A stretch of DNA of 64,000 bases from Erwinia psidii (GTDB lineage: Bacteria; Pseudomonadota; Gammaproteobacteria; Enterobacterales; Enterobacteriaceae): assembly GCF_003846135.1 (NCBI RefSeq), contig NZ_RHHM01000006.1, positions 62,001 to 126,000 on the forward strand, in the 5' to 3' direction. Below are positions 1 to 9,169 of the stretch, piece by piece (the first letter of the stretch is position 1; each line of letters starts with the position of its first letter). The notes beneath the pieces are model-generated. The model searched no databases. It saw only the letters and a program-made list of their open reading frames with translations, and was not told the DNA's origin. Position numbers and translations under genes: made by a program.

Positions 1-879
1 CGTGACTATGTTGGTGGCCTCAACGACCTGCAACAGGGCATTATTCGTCTGATTGGCGACCCGGAAACCCGCTACCGCGAAGATCCGGTCAGAATGCTGC
101 GCGTCATTCGTTTCGCCGCCAAACTGAATATGTCCATCGCCGCCGGGACGGCAGAGCCGATCCCGCGTCTGGCCACCCTGTTGAATGATATTCCCCCGGC
201 GCGGCTGTTTGAGGAGGCGCTGAAGCTGTTGCAGGCTGGCTTTGGCTACAATACCTATCTGCAACTGCGTGAATATAAGCTGTTCCAGCCTCTGTTCCCC
301 ATCCTCACCCGCTATTTTACTGAGACGGATGACAGTAATATGGAGCGGATGATTGCTCAGGTGCTGAAAAATACCGATAACCGCATTCATAATCAGATGC
401 GCGTGAACCCGGCGTTTCTCTTCTCCGCGCTGTTCTGGTATCCCCAGCTGGAAGCGGCACAGAAAATTGCTCAGGAGAGCGGCCTCGCTTATTACGACGC
501 CTTCGCGCTGGCGATGAATGATCTGCTGGATGAAGCCTGCCGCTCACTGGCGATCCCCAAACGCATCACCACGCTGGTGCGCGATATCTGGCAATTGCAG
601 CTGCGTCTGTCACGCCGCCAGGGCAGGCGCGCATGGAAACTGATGGAGCATCCCAAATTTCGTGCGGCTTATGATTTGCTGGCGCTGCGTGCTGAAGTGG
701 AAAACAACGCTGAGCTACTGCGTCTCTCCGCCTGGTGGAGTGAATTCCAGGTAGCCGCGCCGCCACAGCAGAAAGCCCTGCTGAGCAATCTCGATAACGA
801 GCCGGCACCGCGACGTCGCACGCGTCGTCCGCGCAAACGTGTTCCCGGCGCGCGCCGGGATGGCAATAATAACGCATGA
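1..879 (+). CDS. pcnB: Poly(A) polymerase I, C-terminal 292 residues (5' end outside window)
   Basis: The reading frame is open from base 1, so the gene enters from the left. PcnB adds poly(A) tails to RNA 3' ends and so promotes decay. The visible part includes the [15 protein letters not shown] segment, which in tRNA-nucleotidyltransferase-type enzymes follows the catalytic palm, then the helical RNA-binding body. It ends in the Arg-rich basic tail ([10 protein letters not shown]) typical of PcnB rather than Cca. The family is about 465 residues long, so roughly 170 N-terminal residues with the catalytic Asp pair are missing. The stop codon overlaps the folK start (ATGA), the arrangement known from E. 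coli. Identity is secure. Confidence 0.95.
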   Translation, partial: RDYVGGLNDLQQGIIRLIGDPETRYREDPVRMLRVIRFAAKLNMSIAAGTAEPIPRLATLLNDIPPARLFEEALKLLQAGFGYNTYLQLREYKLFQPLFPILTRYFTETDDSNMERMIAQVLKNTDNRIHNQMRVNPAFLFSALFWYPQLEAAQKIAQESGLAYYDAFALAMNDLLDEACRSLAIPKRITTLVRDIWQLQLRLSRRQGRRAWKLMEHPKFRAAYDLLALRAEVENNAELLRLSAWWSEFQVAAPPQQKALLSNLDNEPAPRRRTRRPRKRVPGARRDGNNNA

Positions 880-1355
880 ACCGCGTCTGGCTGGCAGTCG
901 GCAGTAATCTTGCCGCTCCGCTACTTCAGGTGCAGGCCGCCCTTGATGCGCTGGCGAAACTGCCACAGACCCGGCTGGTTGCTACTTCCTCTTTCTGGCG
1001 TACTCCGCCATACGGCCCTGCGGATCAGCCAGATTACCTCAACGCGGCGGTGGCGCTGGACAGCGAGCTGACGCCAGAAGCCCTGCTGAATCACACCCAG
1101 CGCATTGAACTGGAGCAGGGGCGAGTTCGTAAAGACCATCGCTGGGGGCCACGCACACTGGACCTGGATATTATGCTGTTCGGCAATCAGACGCTGAACA
1201 CACCGCGTCTGATCGTACCGCATTACGATATTCACAATCGTGCCTTTATGCTGGTGCCTTTGCTGGAAATCGCCCCGGATATCACCTTCCCGGATGGCCG
1301 TCGAGCCTCGGATATGCTTGCCAGACTGGATAGTGGTGCCATTCAGCCCTGGTAG
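876..1355 (+). CDS. folK: HPPK, 6-hydroxymethyl-7,8-dihydropterin pyrophosphokinase
   Basis: This enzyme transfers pyrophosphate from ATP to 6-hydroxymethyl-7,8-dihydropterin, the step before dihydropteroate synthase in folate synthesis. The 159-residue protein has the normal family length. It opens with WLAVGSNL, and the signature block [19 protein letters not shown] (about residues 85-105) carries the Arg and the two Asp residues that bind Mg-ATP. It starts four bases inside pcnB, so the two are translationally coupled. About 60 bp separate it from panB. Confidence 0.97.
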   Translation: MNRVWLAVGSNLAAPLLQVQAALDALAKLPQTRLVATSSFWRTPPYGPADQPDYLNAAVALDSELTPEALLNHTQRIELEQGRVRKDHRWGPRTLDLDIMLFGNQTLNTPRLIVPHYDIHNRAFMLVPLLEIAPDITFPDGRRASDMLARLDSGAIQPW

Positions 1356-1415
1356 TGCAAAGCCCCTCCCCATCCATTAAGATACGCCATCCAGACAATA
1401 TCTTGAGAGATTGCG

Positions 1416-2210
1416 ATGAAACCAACGACGGTATCAACCCTTCGCCAGTGGAAAAAGAGCGGACGCAAATTTGCTTCCATCACCGCTTATGACTTCAGCT
1501 TTGCCCGCCTGTTTGCCGATGAAGGCATCCAGGTGATGTTAGTGGGCGACTCGCTGGGTATGGTGGTGCAGGGGCATGATTCCACACTGCCCGTCACCCT
1601 GACGGACATTGTTTATCACACCCAGGCAGTGCGCCGCGGTGCGCCGAAAGCGCTGCTTCTCGCGGATCTGCCGTTTATGACCTACGCCACGCCGGAACAG
1701 ACCTTCGAAAGTGCAGCACAGCTGATGCGGGCCGGCGCAAATATGGTCAAACTTGAAGGGGGGCAGTGGCTGGCCGATACTGTCCGGCTGCTTAGCGAGC
1801 GCGCCGTGCCGGTGTGCGGTCATCTTGGCCTGACGCCCCAGTCGGTGAATATCTTCGGCGGCTACAAAGTGCAGGGACGTGAAAGCGCATCGGCAGAAAC
1901 GCTGCTGAATGATGCGCTGGCGCTGGAAGCCGCCGGGGCACAAATGGTGGTGCTGGAGTGTGTTCCGGTCCCGCTGGCTGAACGCATTACCAGGGCACTC
2001 ACTATTCCGGTGATTGGTATTGGTGCGGGTAACCGAACCGACGGGCAAATTTTGGTGATGCATGACGCTTTTGGTATCACCGGCGGGCATATTCCAAAAT
2101 TCGCCAAAAACTTCCTCAGTGAGACCGGTGAACTGCGCGCCGCAGTCAGACAATATATTGCAGAAGTCGAAGCGGAAAGCTATCCCGCAGAAGAACACAG
2201 CTTCTATTAA
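1416..2210 (+). CDS. panB: Ketopantoate hydroxymethyltransferase
   Basis: PanB transfers a hydroxymethyl group from 5,10-methylene-tetrahydrofolate to 2-oxoisovalerate, giving ketopantoate, the first committed step of pantothenate synthesis. The 264-residue protein has the family length. It shows [20 protein letters not shown] with the Mg-binding Asp, VKLEGG, and [17 protein letters not shown] near the C-terminus. A purine-rich GAGAGA lies just upstream of the ATG. panC follows 15 bp downstream, so the two genes form an operon. Confidence 0.97.
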   Translation: MKPTTVSTLRQWKKSGRKFASITAYDFSFARLFADEGIQVMLVGDSLGMVVQGHDSTLPVTLTDIVYHTQAVRRGAPKALLLADLPFMTYATPEQTFESAAQLMRAGANMVKLEGGQWLADTVRLLSERAVPVCGHLGLTPQSVNIFGGYKVQGRESASAETLLNDALALEAAGAQMVVLECVPVPLAERITRALTIPVIGIGAGNRTDGQILVMHDAFGITGGHIPKFAKNFLSETGELRAAVRQYIAEVEAESYPAEEHSFY

Positions 2211-2225
2211 CCCAGGAGAAACATC

Positions 2226-3080
2226 GTGCTGATTATTGAAACGCTGCCGATGCTGCGCCGCGAGATCCGTCGCTGGCGGCAGGATGGTAAACGTATCGCG
2301 CTGGTGCCGACAATGGGTAACCTGCACGACGGACATATGACGCTGATTGACGAGGCACGCGAACAGGCTGACATTGTGATTGTCTCGATTTTTGTCAATC
2401 CGATGCAGTTCGAGCGTCCTGACGATCTTGCCAGCTACCCCCGAACGCTACAGGAAGATTGCGAGAAGCTGAACCGTCGCAAGGTGGACCTGGTGTTTGC
2501 TCCGGCCCCCGACGATATCTATCCGCAAGGGCTGGGCGAACAGACCTTTGTCGAGGTTCCCGGTCTTTCCACGCTGCTGGAAGGGGCCAGCCGTCCCGGC
2601 CATTTCCGTGGTGTTGCCACCATCGTCAGTAAACTGTTCAATCTGGTGCAACCGGATCTGGCCTGCTTTGGCGAGAAAGATTACCAGCAACTGGCGGTGA
2701 TCCGCCGGATGGTCGCAGATATGGGGTACGATATTGAGATTGTGGGTGTACCGACGGTACGGGCCAAAGACGGACTGGCACTCAGCTCCCGCAACGGCTA
2801 CCTCACCACGGAGGAACGAAGGATCGCCCCTGAACTGAGTAAGGTGATGAACAGCCTCGCGCAACAGTTGTCCACAGGAGACCGGCAAATTGGCGAAATG
2901 CTCAGTGCTGCCGAAGCCACGCTGGCAATAAAAGGGCTGCGTGCTGATGGTCTGGCCATTTGCGACGCCGATACGCTGCAACCGCTGACGGTGGACAGCC
3001 AGCGCGCGGTGATCCTGATGGCCGCCTGGCTGGGCAAAGCACGACTGATTGATAACCAGCAGGTTGATCTGCTCGTCTGA
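2226..3080 (+). CDS. panC: Pantothenate synthetase (pantoate-beta-alanine ligase)
   Basis: PanC condenses pantoate with beta-alanine at the cost of ATP. The 284-residue protein has the ATP-binding [15 protein letters not shown] motif (HIGH-like, residues about 28-42), FVNPMQFE, and [13 protein letters not shown] containing the KMSKS-like part. The ATG is preceded by AGGAG at good spacing. Beta-alanine would come from PanD, encoded 88 bp downstream behind a hairpin, so panBC and panD are probably only partly co-transcribed. Confidence 0.97.
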   Translation: MLIIETLPMLRREIRRWRQDGKRIALVPTMGNLHDGHMTLIDEAREQADIVIVSIFVNPMQFERPDDLASYPRTLQEDCEKLNRRKVDLVFAPAPDDIYPQGLGEQTFVEVPGLSTLLEGASRPGHFRGVATIVSKLFNLVQPDLACFGEKDYQQLAVIRRMVADMGYDIEIVGVPTVRAKDGLALSSRNGYLTTEERRIAPELSKVMNSLAQQLSTGDRQIGEMLSAAEATLAIKGLRADGLAICDADTLQPLTVDSQRAVILMAAWLGKARLIDNQQVDLLV

Positions 3081-3107
3081 CCCCGCTTACGGCAGACGGC
3101 AAGCCAT

Positions 3108-3141
3108 CGGCCTGGGTGCTTTCACGCCCGGTCGTTTTTTT
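3108..3141 (+). terminator. Hairpin with T-run between panC and panD
   Basis: An imperfect stem formed by GGCCTGGGTG and CACGCCCGGTC around a CTTT loop is followed by seven T residues. It could terminate panBC mRNA or attenuate read-through into panD. The stem has a bulge, so strength is uncertain. Confidence 0.5.
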
Positions 3142-3168
3142 CTGATTTTCCGGTAAAGGTAAAAGGTT

Positions 3169-3549
3169 ATGAACCGTACTATGCTGCAGGGCAAGCTGCA
3201 CCGGGTCAAAGTGACCCAGGCAGATCTTAATTATGAAGGCTCCTGTGCTATCGATCAGGATTTTCTTGATGCTTCCGGCATCCTGCAATACGAAGCGATT
3301 GATATTTATAACGTGACCAATGGCCAGCGCTTTTCCACCTACGCTATAGCGGCTGAACGTGGGTCGAAAATTATCTCCGTTAACGGGGCCGCCGCACGTT
3401 GCGCCTGCGAAGAAGATATTCTGATTATCTGTTCTTATGTCGATGTGCCCGATGAACAGGCGCGCCAGTGGCAGCCCAAAGTAGCCTATTTCGAAGGCGA
3501 CAACCTGATGAAGCGCCTGGCGAAAGCCGTTCCTGTTCAGGTTGCCTGA
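3169..3549 (+). CDS. panD: Aspartate 1-decarboxylase proenzyme
   Basis: PanD makes beta-alanine from aspartate for PanC, using a pyruvoyl cofactor formed by self-cleavage. The 126-residue proenzyme contains the cleavage site EGSC, where Gly24-Ser25 is cut and Ser25 becomes the pyruvoyl group. It also has the conserved [12 protein letters not shown]-terminus, YAIAAERGS, and NGAAARCA. An AAAGGT ribosome site lies before the ATG. A strong hairpin terminator follows about 80 bp after the stop. Confidence 0.97.
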   Translation: MNRTMLQGKLHRVKVTQADLNYEGSCAIDQDFLDASGILQYEAIDIYNVTNGQRFSTYAIAAERGSKIISVNGAAARCACEEDILIICSYVDVPDEQARQWQPKVAYFEGDNLMKRLAKAVPVQVA

Positions 3550-3627
3550 ACCCTATTTAAAGGCCGGTTATCCGCTAATGCCGAGGGGTAAAAACGATCG
3601 GCGGAAGACTAAAACGGTGCGGCAAAG

Positions 3628-3662
3628 ATCCGTCATCTCTCAGGGATGTCGGATTTTTTTTT
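3628..3662 (+). terminator. Rho-independent terminator after panD
   Basis: ATCCG-T-CATC pairs with GATG-T-CGGAT around a short loop, followed directly by eight or nine T residues. It closes the pan operon at the edge of the accessory patch. Confidence 0.8.
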
Positions 3663-3868
3663 ATGCCTTTCAGCCGGCTCCCACTTAATCCAGATGGCTC
3701 TGGCGTATCATGGGGATGTATAACTTTTTATCGTTCTGCTGAATGTCAGCTACTCAGGAGATCATTGCTAAATCGTCAAAAGGTCCGCGTACCCGGTAGT
3801 AAAGGCCTTATGGCTTATGGTCGGATTGATGTCCGTGGTGTCCCTGACTTTTCTAAATGTGCCGCAAG

Positions 3869-4084
3869 ATGAAAATAATCATTTTCCTTATCGTATTTGT
3901 AGCCTCTATGGCGCTGATTCCCGACAGTCTGATTGGTGGTTTTGTTAACCACAACATAACTATCAGTGGTGATGGTGAAGAAGCGATGAACAATTTTGAG
4001 TTTACCGTCATTCTCATCAAAGGTGCTTTGTCTGCTTCGATCGCCACTATAGCACTCTGGTTTTATCGTAAACGAAGAGAGTGA
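3869..4084 (+). CDS. Small predicted membrane protein, function unknown
   Basis: A 71-residue ORF not recognised as any family. It has two hydrophobic stretches, one at the extreme N-terminus (IIIFLIVFVASMALI) and one near the C-terminus (ILIKGALSASIATIALWF), and it ends in a positively charged KRRE tail. The start was placed at the ATG before KIIIF because that puts a signal-anchor at the N-terminus; an in-frame ATG exists four codons earlier. No convincing ribosome site is visible. It lies between the panD terminator and a decayed IS1-type element. Confidence 0.4.
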   Translation: MKIIIFLIVFVASMALIPDSLIGGFVNHNITISGDGEEAMNNFEFTVILIKGALSASIATIALWFYRKRRE

Positions 4085-4160
4085 TTCAGTGGCCAGGTGA
4101 GACGGTGGTGCATCTAATTGGTTGAATCTGATGTATAATGCGGGCTTTTGAGGTTTTCCC

Positions 4161-4441
4161 ATGGCCAGCGTTAACGTGTTAACGTTCATTGTTCCCGTTG
4201 TCAGTCTGCTCAGGTTTACCGCCATGGTCAGAACCCTAAAGGCCATGACAGATTTCGCTGCCGTGACTGCCACCGCGTGTTTCAGCTCACTTACGTTTAT
4301 GAAGTCCGTAAGCCGGGCGTTAAAGAGCAGATCACTGAAATGGCCTTCAATGGTGCCGGGGTTCGCGATACAGCCAGAACACTGAAAATTGGTATTAACA
4401 CCGTCATCCGGGCTTTAAAAAACTCGCGCCAAAGCGGATAA
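4161..4441 (+). pseudogene. insA: IS1-type insA pseudogene with 8-bp tandem duplication
   Basis: The zinc-finger and HTH region of InsA is readable from 4178 to 4441 (CSRCQSAQVYRHGQ, FRCRDCHRVFQLTY, GVRDTARTLKIG). The original ATG at 4161 is out of frame with it. The cause is visible: GTTAACGT occurs twice in tandem (4170-4177 and 4178-4185), and removing one copy restores the expected MASVNVHC start. The gene is therefore inactivated by an 8-bp duplication. Confidence 0.8.
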
Positions 4442-4538
4442 CGTCTTGAACGTAATAACCTGACGCTCCGCACACACGTTAAGCGGTTGGCTCGTAAAAC
4501 AATCTGCTTCTCGCGTTCAGTGGAGATCCACCCAATCC
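4442..4538 (+). pseudogene. insB: insB C-terminal fragment
   Basis: The frame reads RLERNNLTLRTHVKRLARK and then TICFSRSVEIH, the typical region near the C-terminus of IS1 InsB. It begins directly after the insA stop and then loses homology, so both the catalytic part and the last residues are gone. Confidence 0.75.
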
Positions 4539-4729
4539 TCAGGCTCTTGTGAAGTCAGGCCCGGATCATACAAACAGACGTCAGTTTTTACTGTGTACAT
4601 ATCTTTTACCCTATAAAAAAACCACCAAAGTAAGCCTCAATAACGATTACGCCAGGTTATGCAGCGGCCTGGCGCATTTCCTCAATTTAACCGTACAACT
4701 TATAATGAATCGGCTCCGGGTGATTAAAA

Positions 4730-4760
4730 GCAAAAAACCCCGCCAGATGGCGAGGTTTCA
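4730..4760 (-). terminator. Hairpin with T-run, minus-strand orientation
   Basis: On the minus strand CCTCGCC-ATCT-GGCGGGG is followed by TTTTTTGCTTTT. It is a good intrinsic terminator but has no minus-strand gene directly upstream; it may shield the accessory patch or be a relic. Confidence 0.55.
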
Positions 4761-4959
4761 GGATGAATAGTGGCATATGCATATAAAAATCCCATTTTGG
4801 CTGGACATTACGCCAACGTCAGACAAAAGCAATTTTTAATTGATCTACGCTATGCAATCTGTACTTTCAATTAATTTTAACTGGAAAAAAAATTAAACAA
4901 ACCGCTTAACTGTTTGCGTTAATGAAGTATTAACCTGCTAAACAGCATAAGGATATATG

Positions 4960-5308
4960 ACATGGACTTATAATGTAATAAACAAAGCTTTTACTCATAA
5001 TGGTGAGTATAAATTTAACGCTGAATATGCGGGGGCACCAGGTTATAAGAACACCCCTGATTATGAATGCATTAAAAACAAGGGGCCTTTGCCACGCGGC
5101 AGGTATCGTATAACCGGCCCGATTGCAAATCATCCCACACGTTATTCGGCTTACGCCCGATACTGGAAACAGTATGTGTGGGCGTGACGGCTTTCTTATT
5201 TATGGTGGCAATGGCAGGGGAACTGCATCTAATGGTTGCATTGTTTTGCAGCCAGGATTCAGAGAAACAATAATAACAAGTGGCGACAGGGAACTAATCG
5301 TACAATGA
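4960..5308 (+). pseudogene. Broken Tlde1-like (DUF2778) peptidoglycan-targeting effector gene
   Basis: Two overlapping frames together give one Tlde1-type protein, a family related to L,D-transpeptidases and described as periplasm-acting type VI secretion effectors. The first frame, entered at or near 4957-4960, reads TWTYNV, a FNAEYAGAPG segment and NKGPLPRGRYRI. The second frame from about 5123 continues with RLTPDTGNSMCGRDGF and the catalytic-Cys block TASNGCIVLQPG. The frames switch near 5125-5145, where the usual HPHTGPY segment is missing, so a short deletion is likely. The expected catalytic His (FLIHG in relatives) is Tyr here (FLIYGG). Both lesions suggest an inactive gene. Its stop overlaps the next ATG (ATGA). 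Confidence 0.65.
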
Positions 5309-5802
5309 AAATGGGTATTTTTTTACTTATCGTGACGCTGCTCGCCGGGTGCTCAACAGGCGCTTTAAAAAAACCAGAAGATAAACTTTATGAAAAGGTT
5401 TTGCTGGCAATAAAAACGCATGAAATAAATGAATTGTCAGAATCAGATTTTAATGAAATCTCCGATTATTTTTCAAAGGGTAAAGCGCGCTGGTTAGCAC
5501 TGTATCCCAGCCTGAGTAACGAACCATTTTCAGGAATAACCTACTTTCAGGAAGGGCTGGATATATCTATGGCAAAAGCCCTGTCAAAAAAGGCGTCCGA
5601 AACATTGAAATTTGTAAACAAAGAAAATATTAAAAAAATCTGCGGCATTCCTTTCATTGAACCTGCTGATGAAGAAATAAAATCCTACTATATAAAAACG
5701 CGAACAGCTTTAAAATCACTCTCTTCTGAAAGCAAATGGAAAGATGCCTGCTTAATACAGCTGGAACAATCATTCGCTTACCTGAACAACCATAAAACTT
5801 AA
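5305..5802 (+). CDS. Putative lipoprotein, likely immunity partner of the Tlde1-like gene
   Basis: A 165-residue protein with a textbook lipoprotein signal: a short basic start, a hydrophobic core and the lipobox LLAGC with the acylated Cys near residue 15. The mature part is Lys/Glu-rich with no recognised domain; it contains two further Cys residues (about 113 and 152) that could form a disulphide. Its ATG overlaps the stop of the broken effector gene, the tight coupling usual for effector-immunity pairs, and periplasmic effectors are normally neutralised by exported immunity proteins. The immunity role is therefore inferred from context only. It is intact, as expected if immunity is retained after effector loss. 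Confidence 0.7.
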   Translation: MKMGIFLLIVTLLAGCSTGALKKPEDKLYEKVLLAIKTHEINELSESDFNEISDYFSKGKARWLALYPSLSNEPFSGITYFQEGLDISMAKALSKKASETLKFVNKENIKKICGIPFIEPADEEIKSYYIKTRTALKSLSSESKWKDACLIQLEQSFAYLNNHKT

Positions 5803-6002
5803 TTGCGTTCCCCCCTGAGCCAATCTGCACATGCGGGTTATTCGCATGTTAACGCATCACCTTTCTGAACTCTGCGCCAGCATGGCTGCCTTCAATCTCA
5901 TATGTAGCCACCAGCGTTGCAAAAAACGGCTTCCGGTTTCGGCTCCTTTCCCGTAAGCCTGGCGCTGTCGGACAGCAGAGCACCATATTAGCCCGGAGCG
6001 CT

Positions 6003-6036
6003 AAAAAAAGAGGCCACAACGTTATTCGCTGCGGCC
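6003..6036 (-). terminator. Terminator of the yadGH operon
   Basis: On the minus strand GGCCGCAGCG-AATAA-CGTTGTGGCC forms a 10-bp stem with two G-U pairs and is followed by TCTTTTTTT. It lies about 50 bp after the yadH stop. Confidence 0.7.
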
Positions 6037-6087
6037 TGCGTTCAGAACGTCACCATCAGGGTTACGGTTATCCTGCCTTTTATCTCA

Positions 6088-6858
6088 TCAGGTGCGGAGT
6101 CCTGTGCCGCGCTCAATAAGCCACCAGACCACGACATAGATGACCAGGATAAAAGCCAGCAGCACCCCCAGCGTAAGCACCAGCGGCACATCAGTAATCC
6201 CCAGAAAACCAAAGCGAAAACCGCTGATCATATAAACGACAGGATTGAGTTTTGACACCCCCTGCCAGAAAGGCGGCAACAGCGTCAACGAGTAAAACAC
6301 CCCTCCCAGATAGGTCAGTGGCGTCAGGACAAAGGTGGGGATCAGGCTTATATCATCGAAGGTGCGGGCAAACACCGCATTCAGCAGACCCGCCAGCGAA
6401 AACAAAATGGCGGTCAATAACAGCGTTACCGTAATCATCGTCCAGGAGTGAACCTGGAACGGTACAAAAAACAAAGAAACTGCCGTGACCAGCACGCCAA
6501 CACAAAGGCCCCGCGCCACGCCGCCGCCGACATAGCCAGCGATAATCACATGCGTCGGCACGGGGGCCACCAGTAGTTCTTCGATATTGCGCTGAAACTT
6601 GGCGCTGAAGAACGAGGAGGCCACATTAGCGTAGGCGTTGGTGATCACTGACATCATAATCAGCCCCGGCACAATAAACTGCATATAGCTGAAACCATGC
6701 ATATCACCAATCCGCGAGCCGATCAGATTACCAAAGATGATGAAGTACAGCGTCATGGTAATGACCGGCGGCAACAACGTCTGGATCCAAATGCGGGCGA
6801 AACGGATCACTTCTCTTTCCCACATACTTTTCAGGGCAACCCAGTATAAATGCGTCAT
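6088..6858 (-). CDS. yadH: ABC-2 type transporter permease YadH
   Basis: A 256-residue inner-membrane permease with about six hydrophobic helices and the ABC-2 family pattern (a long first segment, VPGLIMMSVITNAYANVASSFF, then LLVAPVPTHVIIAGYV, where the NBD coupling helix is expected). It has the usual length for YadH. It overlaps the upstream ATPase gene yadG by four bases, so the two form one ABC exporter. The substrate is unknown even for the E. coli proteins. Gene order next to can and hpt matches E. coli. Confidence 0.93.
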   Translation of the reverse strand: MTHLYWVALKSMWEREVIRFARIWIQTLLPPVITMTLYFIIFGNLIGSRIGDMHGFSYMQFIVPGLIMMSVITNAYANVASSFFSAKFQRNIEELLVAPVPTHVIIAGYVGGGVARGLCVGVLVTAVSLFFVPFQVHSWTMITVTLLLTAILFSLAGLLNAVFARTFDDISLIPTFVLTPLTYLGGVFYSLTLLPPFWQGVSKLNPVVYMISGFRFGFLGITDVPLVLTLGVLLAFILVIYVVVWWLIERGTGLRT

Positions 6859-7781
6859 GCTTTCTCTCCTCTGCGACCATTTACCAGGTCAACAAACAGC
6901 TCCTCAAGACGGTTGGCTTTGTTACGCATACTCAGTACCTGCACCCCCTGATGGCTGAGCTGGCTGAATACGCTGTTCAGCCCCTGCTCACGCAGCACTT
7001 GCACCTCCAGCGTGGAGGTATCCACCAGCCGGTACTGAAAACCTTCCAGCTGCGGCAGTGGGCTTTTGGCCGCCAGATCGAGGATAAAGGTTTCAGATTT
7101 CAGCTTCGACAGCAGCCCTTTCATGGTGGTATTTTCCACCAGCTCTCCCCGCTGAATGATGCCGATATGGCGGCACAGCATCTCTGCCTCTTCCAGATAG
7201 TGCGTGGTCAGAATGATCGTGGTGCCTTGTGCATTCAGCTCCTGTAAGAAGCTCCACATTGAGCGCCGCAGTTCAATATCCACGCCTGCCGTCGGTTCGT
7301 CGAGGATCAGCAGTTTAGGTTCATGCATCAGCGCGCGGGCAATCATCAGGCGTCGCTTCATGCCACCGGAGAGCATTCGCGCACGCTCGTCACGCTTGTC
7401 CCAGAGATCGAGCTGCCGCAGATACTTTTCAGCACGTATCCGCGCCTCTTTTTTCTCCACGCCATAATACCCGGCCTGGCTAACCACAATCTGCAATACG
7501 GTTTCAAACTGATTGAAATTAAACTCCTGCGGCACCAGGCCCAGCTGGCGTTTAGCGTTAACGACATCCTGTTGTAAATCATAACCAAACACCCGCACCT
7601 TACCGGCGGTTTTATTCACCAGGGAGCTGATAATGCCGATGGTGGTGGATTTTCCCGCGCCGTTAGGCCCAAGCAATGCATAAAAGTCACCGGCCTCGAC
7701 GTTAAGGTCAATCCCCTTAAGCGCCTGCACGCCGCCGGCGTAGGTTTTGGTCAGTTTTTCAAGTTCCAGTGCATAAGTCAT
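6855..7781 (-). CDS. yadG: ABC transporter ATP-binding protein YadG
   Basis: A 308-residue cytoplasmic ATPase with Walker A GPNGAGKST (about residue 38), the signature LSGGMKRRLMIAR, Walker B LLILDEPTAGVD and a switch His in TTHYLEEAE. The C-terminal extension of about 80 residues is typical of the YadG/DrrA-like exporter group. It is transcribed divergently from can, with about 105 bp between them holding both promoters. Confidence 0.95.
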   Translation of the reverse strand: MTYALELEKLTKTYAGGVQALKGIDLNVEAGDFYALLGPNGAGKSTTIGIISSLVNKTAGKVRVFGYDLQQDVVNAKRQLGLVPQEFNFNQFETVLQIVVSQAGYYGVEKKEARIRAEKYLRQLDLWDKRDERARMLSGGMKRRLMIARALMHEPKLLILDEPTAGVDIELRRSMWSFLQELNAQGTTIILTTHYLEEAEMLCRHIGIIQRGELVENTTMKGLLSKLKSETFILDLAAKSPLPQLEGFQYRLVDTSTLEVQVLREQGLNSVFSQLSHQGVQVLSMRNKANRLEELFVDLVNGRRGEKA

Positions 7782-7886
7782 AGGTTAACGAGCGCCCTGT
7801 TCTGAGTGGTTTTTTATTTACCGTTTAAAATCACGTTTCATTGCCCTATATTACAGCAACGCATATAAAGTCATGGCTAAACAGAA

Positions 7887-8552
7887 ATGAAAGATATTGA
7901 TACCCTGATTAACAATAACCGCGAGTGGTCCAGGCTGCTTAAAGAAGAGGATCCCGGCTTTTTTGAACGCCTCTCTCTTGCACAGAAACCCCGCTTTTTA
8001 TGGATTGGTTGTTCTGACAGCCGCGTTCCCGCCGAGCGCCTGACCGGGCTGGAGCCGGGTGAACTGTTTGTTCACCGTAATGTCGCTAACCTGGTGATCC
8101 ACACCGATCTCAACTGCCTGTCGGTGGTGCAGTACGCGGTTGAAGTACTGGAAGTGGAGCACATCATTATCTGTGGTCACTATAGCTGTGGCGGCGTACA
8201 GGCGGCAGTGGAAAACCCGGAACTGGGTCTGATCAACAACTGGCTGCTGCATATTCGCGACTTATGGTACAAGCACAGCTCATTGTTGGGCGAGCTTCCG
8301 CCACAGAAGCGCTTCGACAAATTATGCGAAATCAATGTGATCGAGCAGGTGTATAACCTGGGTCACTCCACAATTATGCAGTCAGCCTGGAAACGTGGTC
8401 AGAAAGTAACCATTCACGGATGGGTATATGGCGTTCAGGATGGCCATCTGCACGATCTGGAAGTGACTGCCACCAACCGTGAAATCCTCGAACAGCGCTA
8501 CCGCCACGGCATTGCCAACCTGCTGAACAATCTGGAAAAACCCGATTCCTGA
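7887..8552 (+). CDS. can: Beta-class carbonic anhydrase
   Basis: Can interconverts CO2 and bicarbonate in the cytoplasm and is needed for growth in air. The 221-residue protein shows the beta-class zinc ligands: Cys and Asp in [10 protein letters not shown] (about residues 42-44), and His and Cys in HYSCGG (about 98-101). The bicarbonate-loop residues are also present. Length equals E. coli Can (220). It is convergent with hpt, separated by a GC-rich palindrome. Confidence 0.97.
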   Translation: MKDIDTLINNNREWSRLLKEEDPGFFERLSLAQKPRFLWIGCSDSRVPAERLTGLEPGELFVHRNVANLVIHTDLNCLSVVQYAVEVLEVEHIIICGHYSCGGVQAAVENPELGLINNWLLHIRDLWYKHSSLLGELPPQKRFDKLCEINVIEQVYNLGHSTIMQSAWKRGQKVTIHGWVYGVQDGHLHDLEVTATNREILEQRYRHGIANLLNNLEKPDS

Positions 8553-8573
8553 CAGCAAGCGATCGTCAACAAC

Positions 8574-8592
8574 AGGCCGGAAATTCCGGCCT
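8574..8592. terminator. GC-rich palindrome between convergent can and hpt
   Basis: AGGCCGGAA-A-TTCCGGCCT is a perfect inverted repeat without a T-run on either side. It may act as a bidirectional transcript end or 3' stabiliser. Confidence 0.5.
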
Positions 8593-8632
8593 CAGTCGAT
8601 TGGACAGTGACCATATGCGCTGATGCAACGAT

Positions 8633-9169
8633 CTACTCTTCGAGCATCACAACTTTGCCCACGTAGGGCAGATGGCGATAACGCTGCGCATAATCAATCC
8701 CGTAACCCACCACAAACTCGTCCGGGATGGTAAAACCAACATACTCAACGGAGACATCCACCTCGCGGCGATCCGGTTTATCCAGCAGCGTACAAATTGC
8801 CAGCGACTTTGGCTGACGCAGGCTGAGGATCTCACGGACCCTGCTCAGGGTATTACCCGAATCGATGATATCTTCAACGATTAACACATCCTTTCCGCAA
8901 ATATCCTCATCCAGATCTTTGAGAATTTTGACATCCCGCGTACTCGACATGCCGCTGCCGTAGCTGGAAGCGGTCATAAAATCCACTTCGTGCGTCACCT
9001 CAATTTTGCGGCAAAGATCCGCCATAAACATAAAGGAGCCGCGAAGCAGGCCGACCAGCACGATACCACTGTCGCTGTCACGATAGCGTTCGGTGATCTG
9101 TCGGCCCATCTGTGCAATGCGACGGGCGATCTCATCTTCAGAGATCATGATATCTACAGTGTGTTTCAT
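8633..9169 (-). CDS. hpt: Hypoxanthine phosphoribosyltransferase
   Basis: Hpt salvages hypoxanthine to IMP using PRPP. The 178-residue protein has the PRPP-binding motif [14 protein letters not shown] (about residues 100-113), the flexible loop [10 protein letters not shown], and the purine-binding [15 protein letters not shown] near the C-terminus. Its length equals the E. coli enzyme. In E. coli the neighbour on this side is gcd; here an unrelated island follows. Confidence 0.97.
   Translation of the reverse strand: MKHTVDIMISEDEIARRIAQMGRQITERYRDSDSGIVLVGLLRGSFMFMADLCRKIEVTHEVDFMTASSYGSGMSSTRDVKILKDLDEDICGKDVLIVEDIIDSGNTLSRVREILSLRQPKSLAICTLLDKPDRREVDVSVEYVGFTIPDEFVVGYGIDYAQRYRHLPYVGKVVMLEE

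Larger units (their letters stand above)
4104..4540 (+). mobile_element. Decayed IS1-family element, internally deleted
   Basis: The left end matches the IS1 terminus pattern (GGTGGTGC followed by GTATAATG and TTTTGAGG just before the first gene). It is followed by an insA-like reading frame and then, with no intervening insB body, by codons for the C-terminal part of insB (RLERNN, KRLARKTICFSRSVEIH). Most of insB and the right inverted repeat are missing. The element is therefore an immobile remnant left by an internal deletion near 4440 and loss of the right end near 4535. Confidence 0.8.

Noticed and set aside
3663..3872. ORF of 69 codons after the panD terminator
   Set aside because: Starts inside the terminator T-run and has no features of a protein family.
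4549..4770. ORF of 73 codons after the IS1 remnant
   Set aside because: Runs through a hairpin terminator and shows no conserved pattern.
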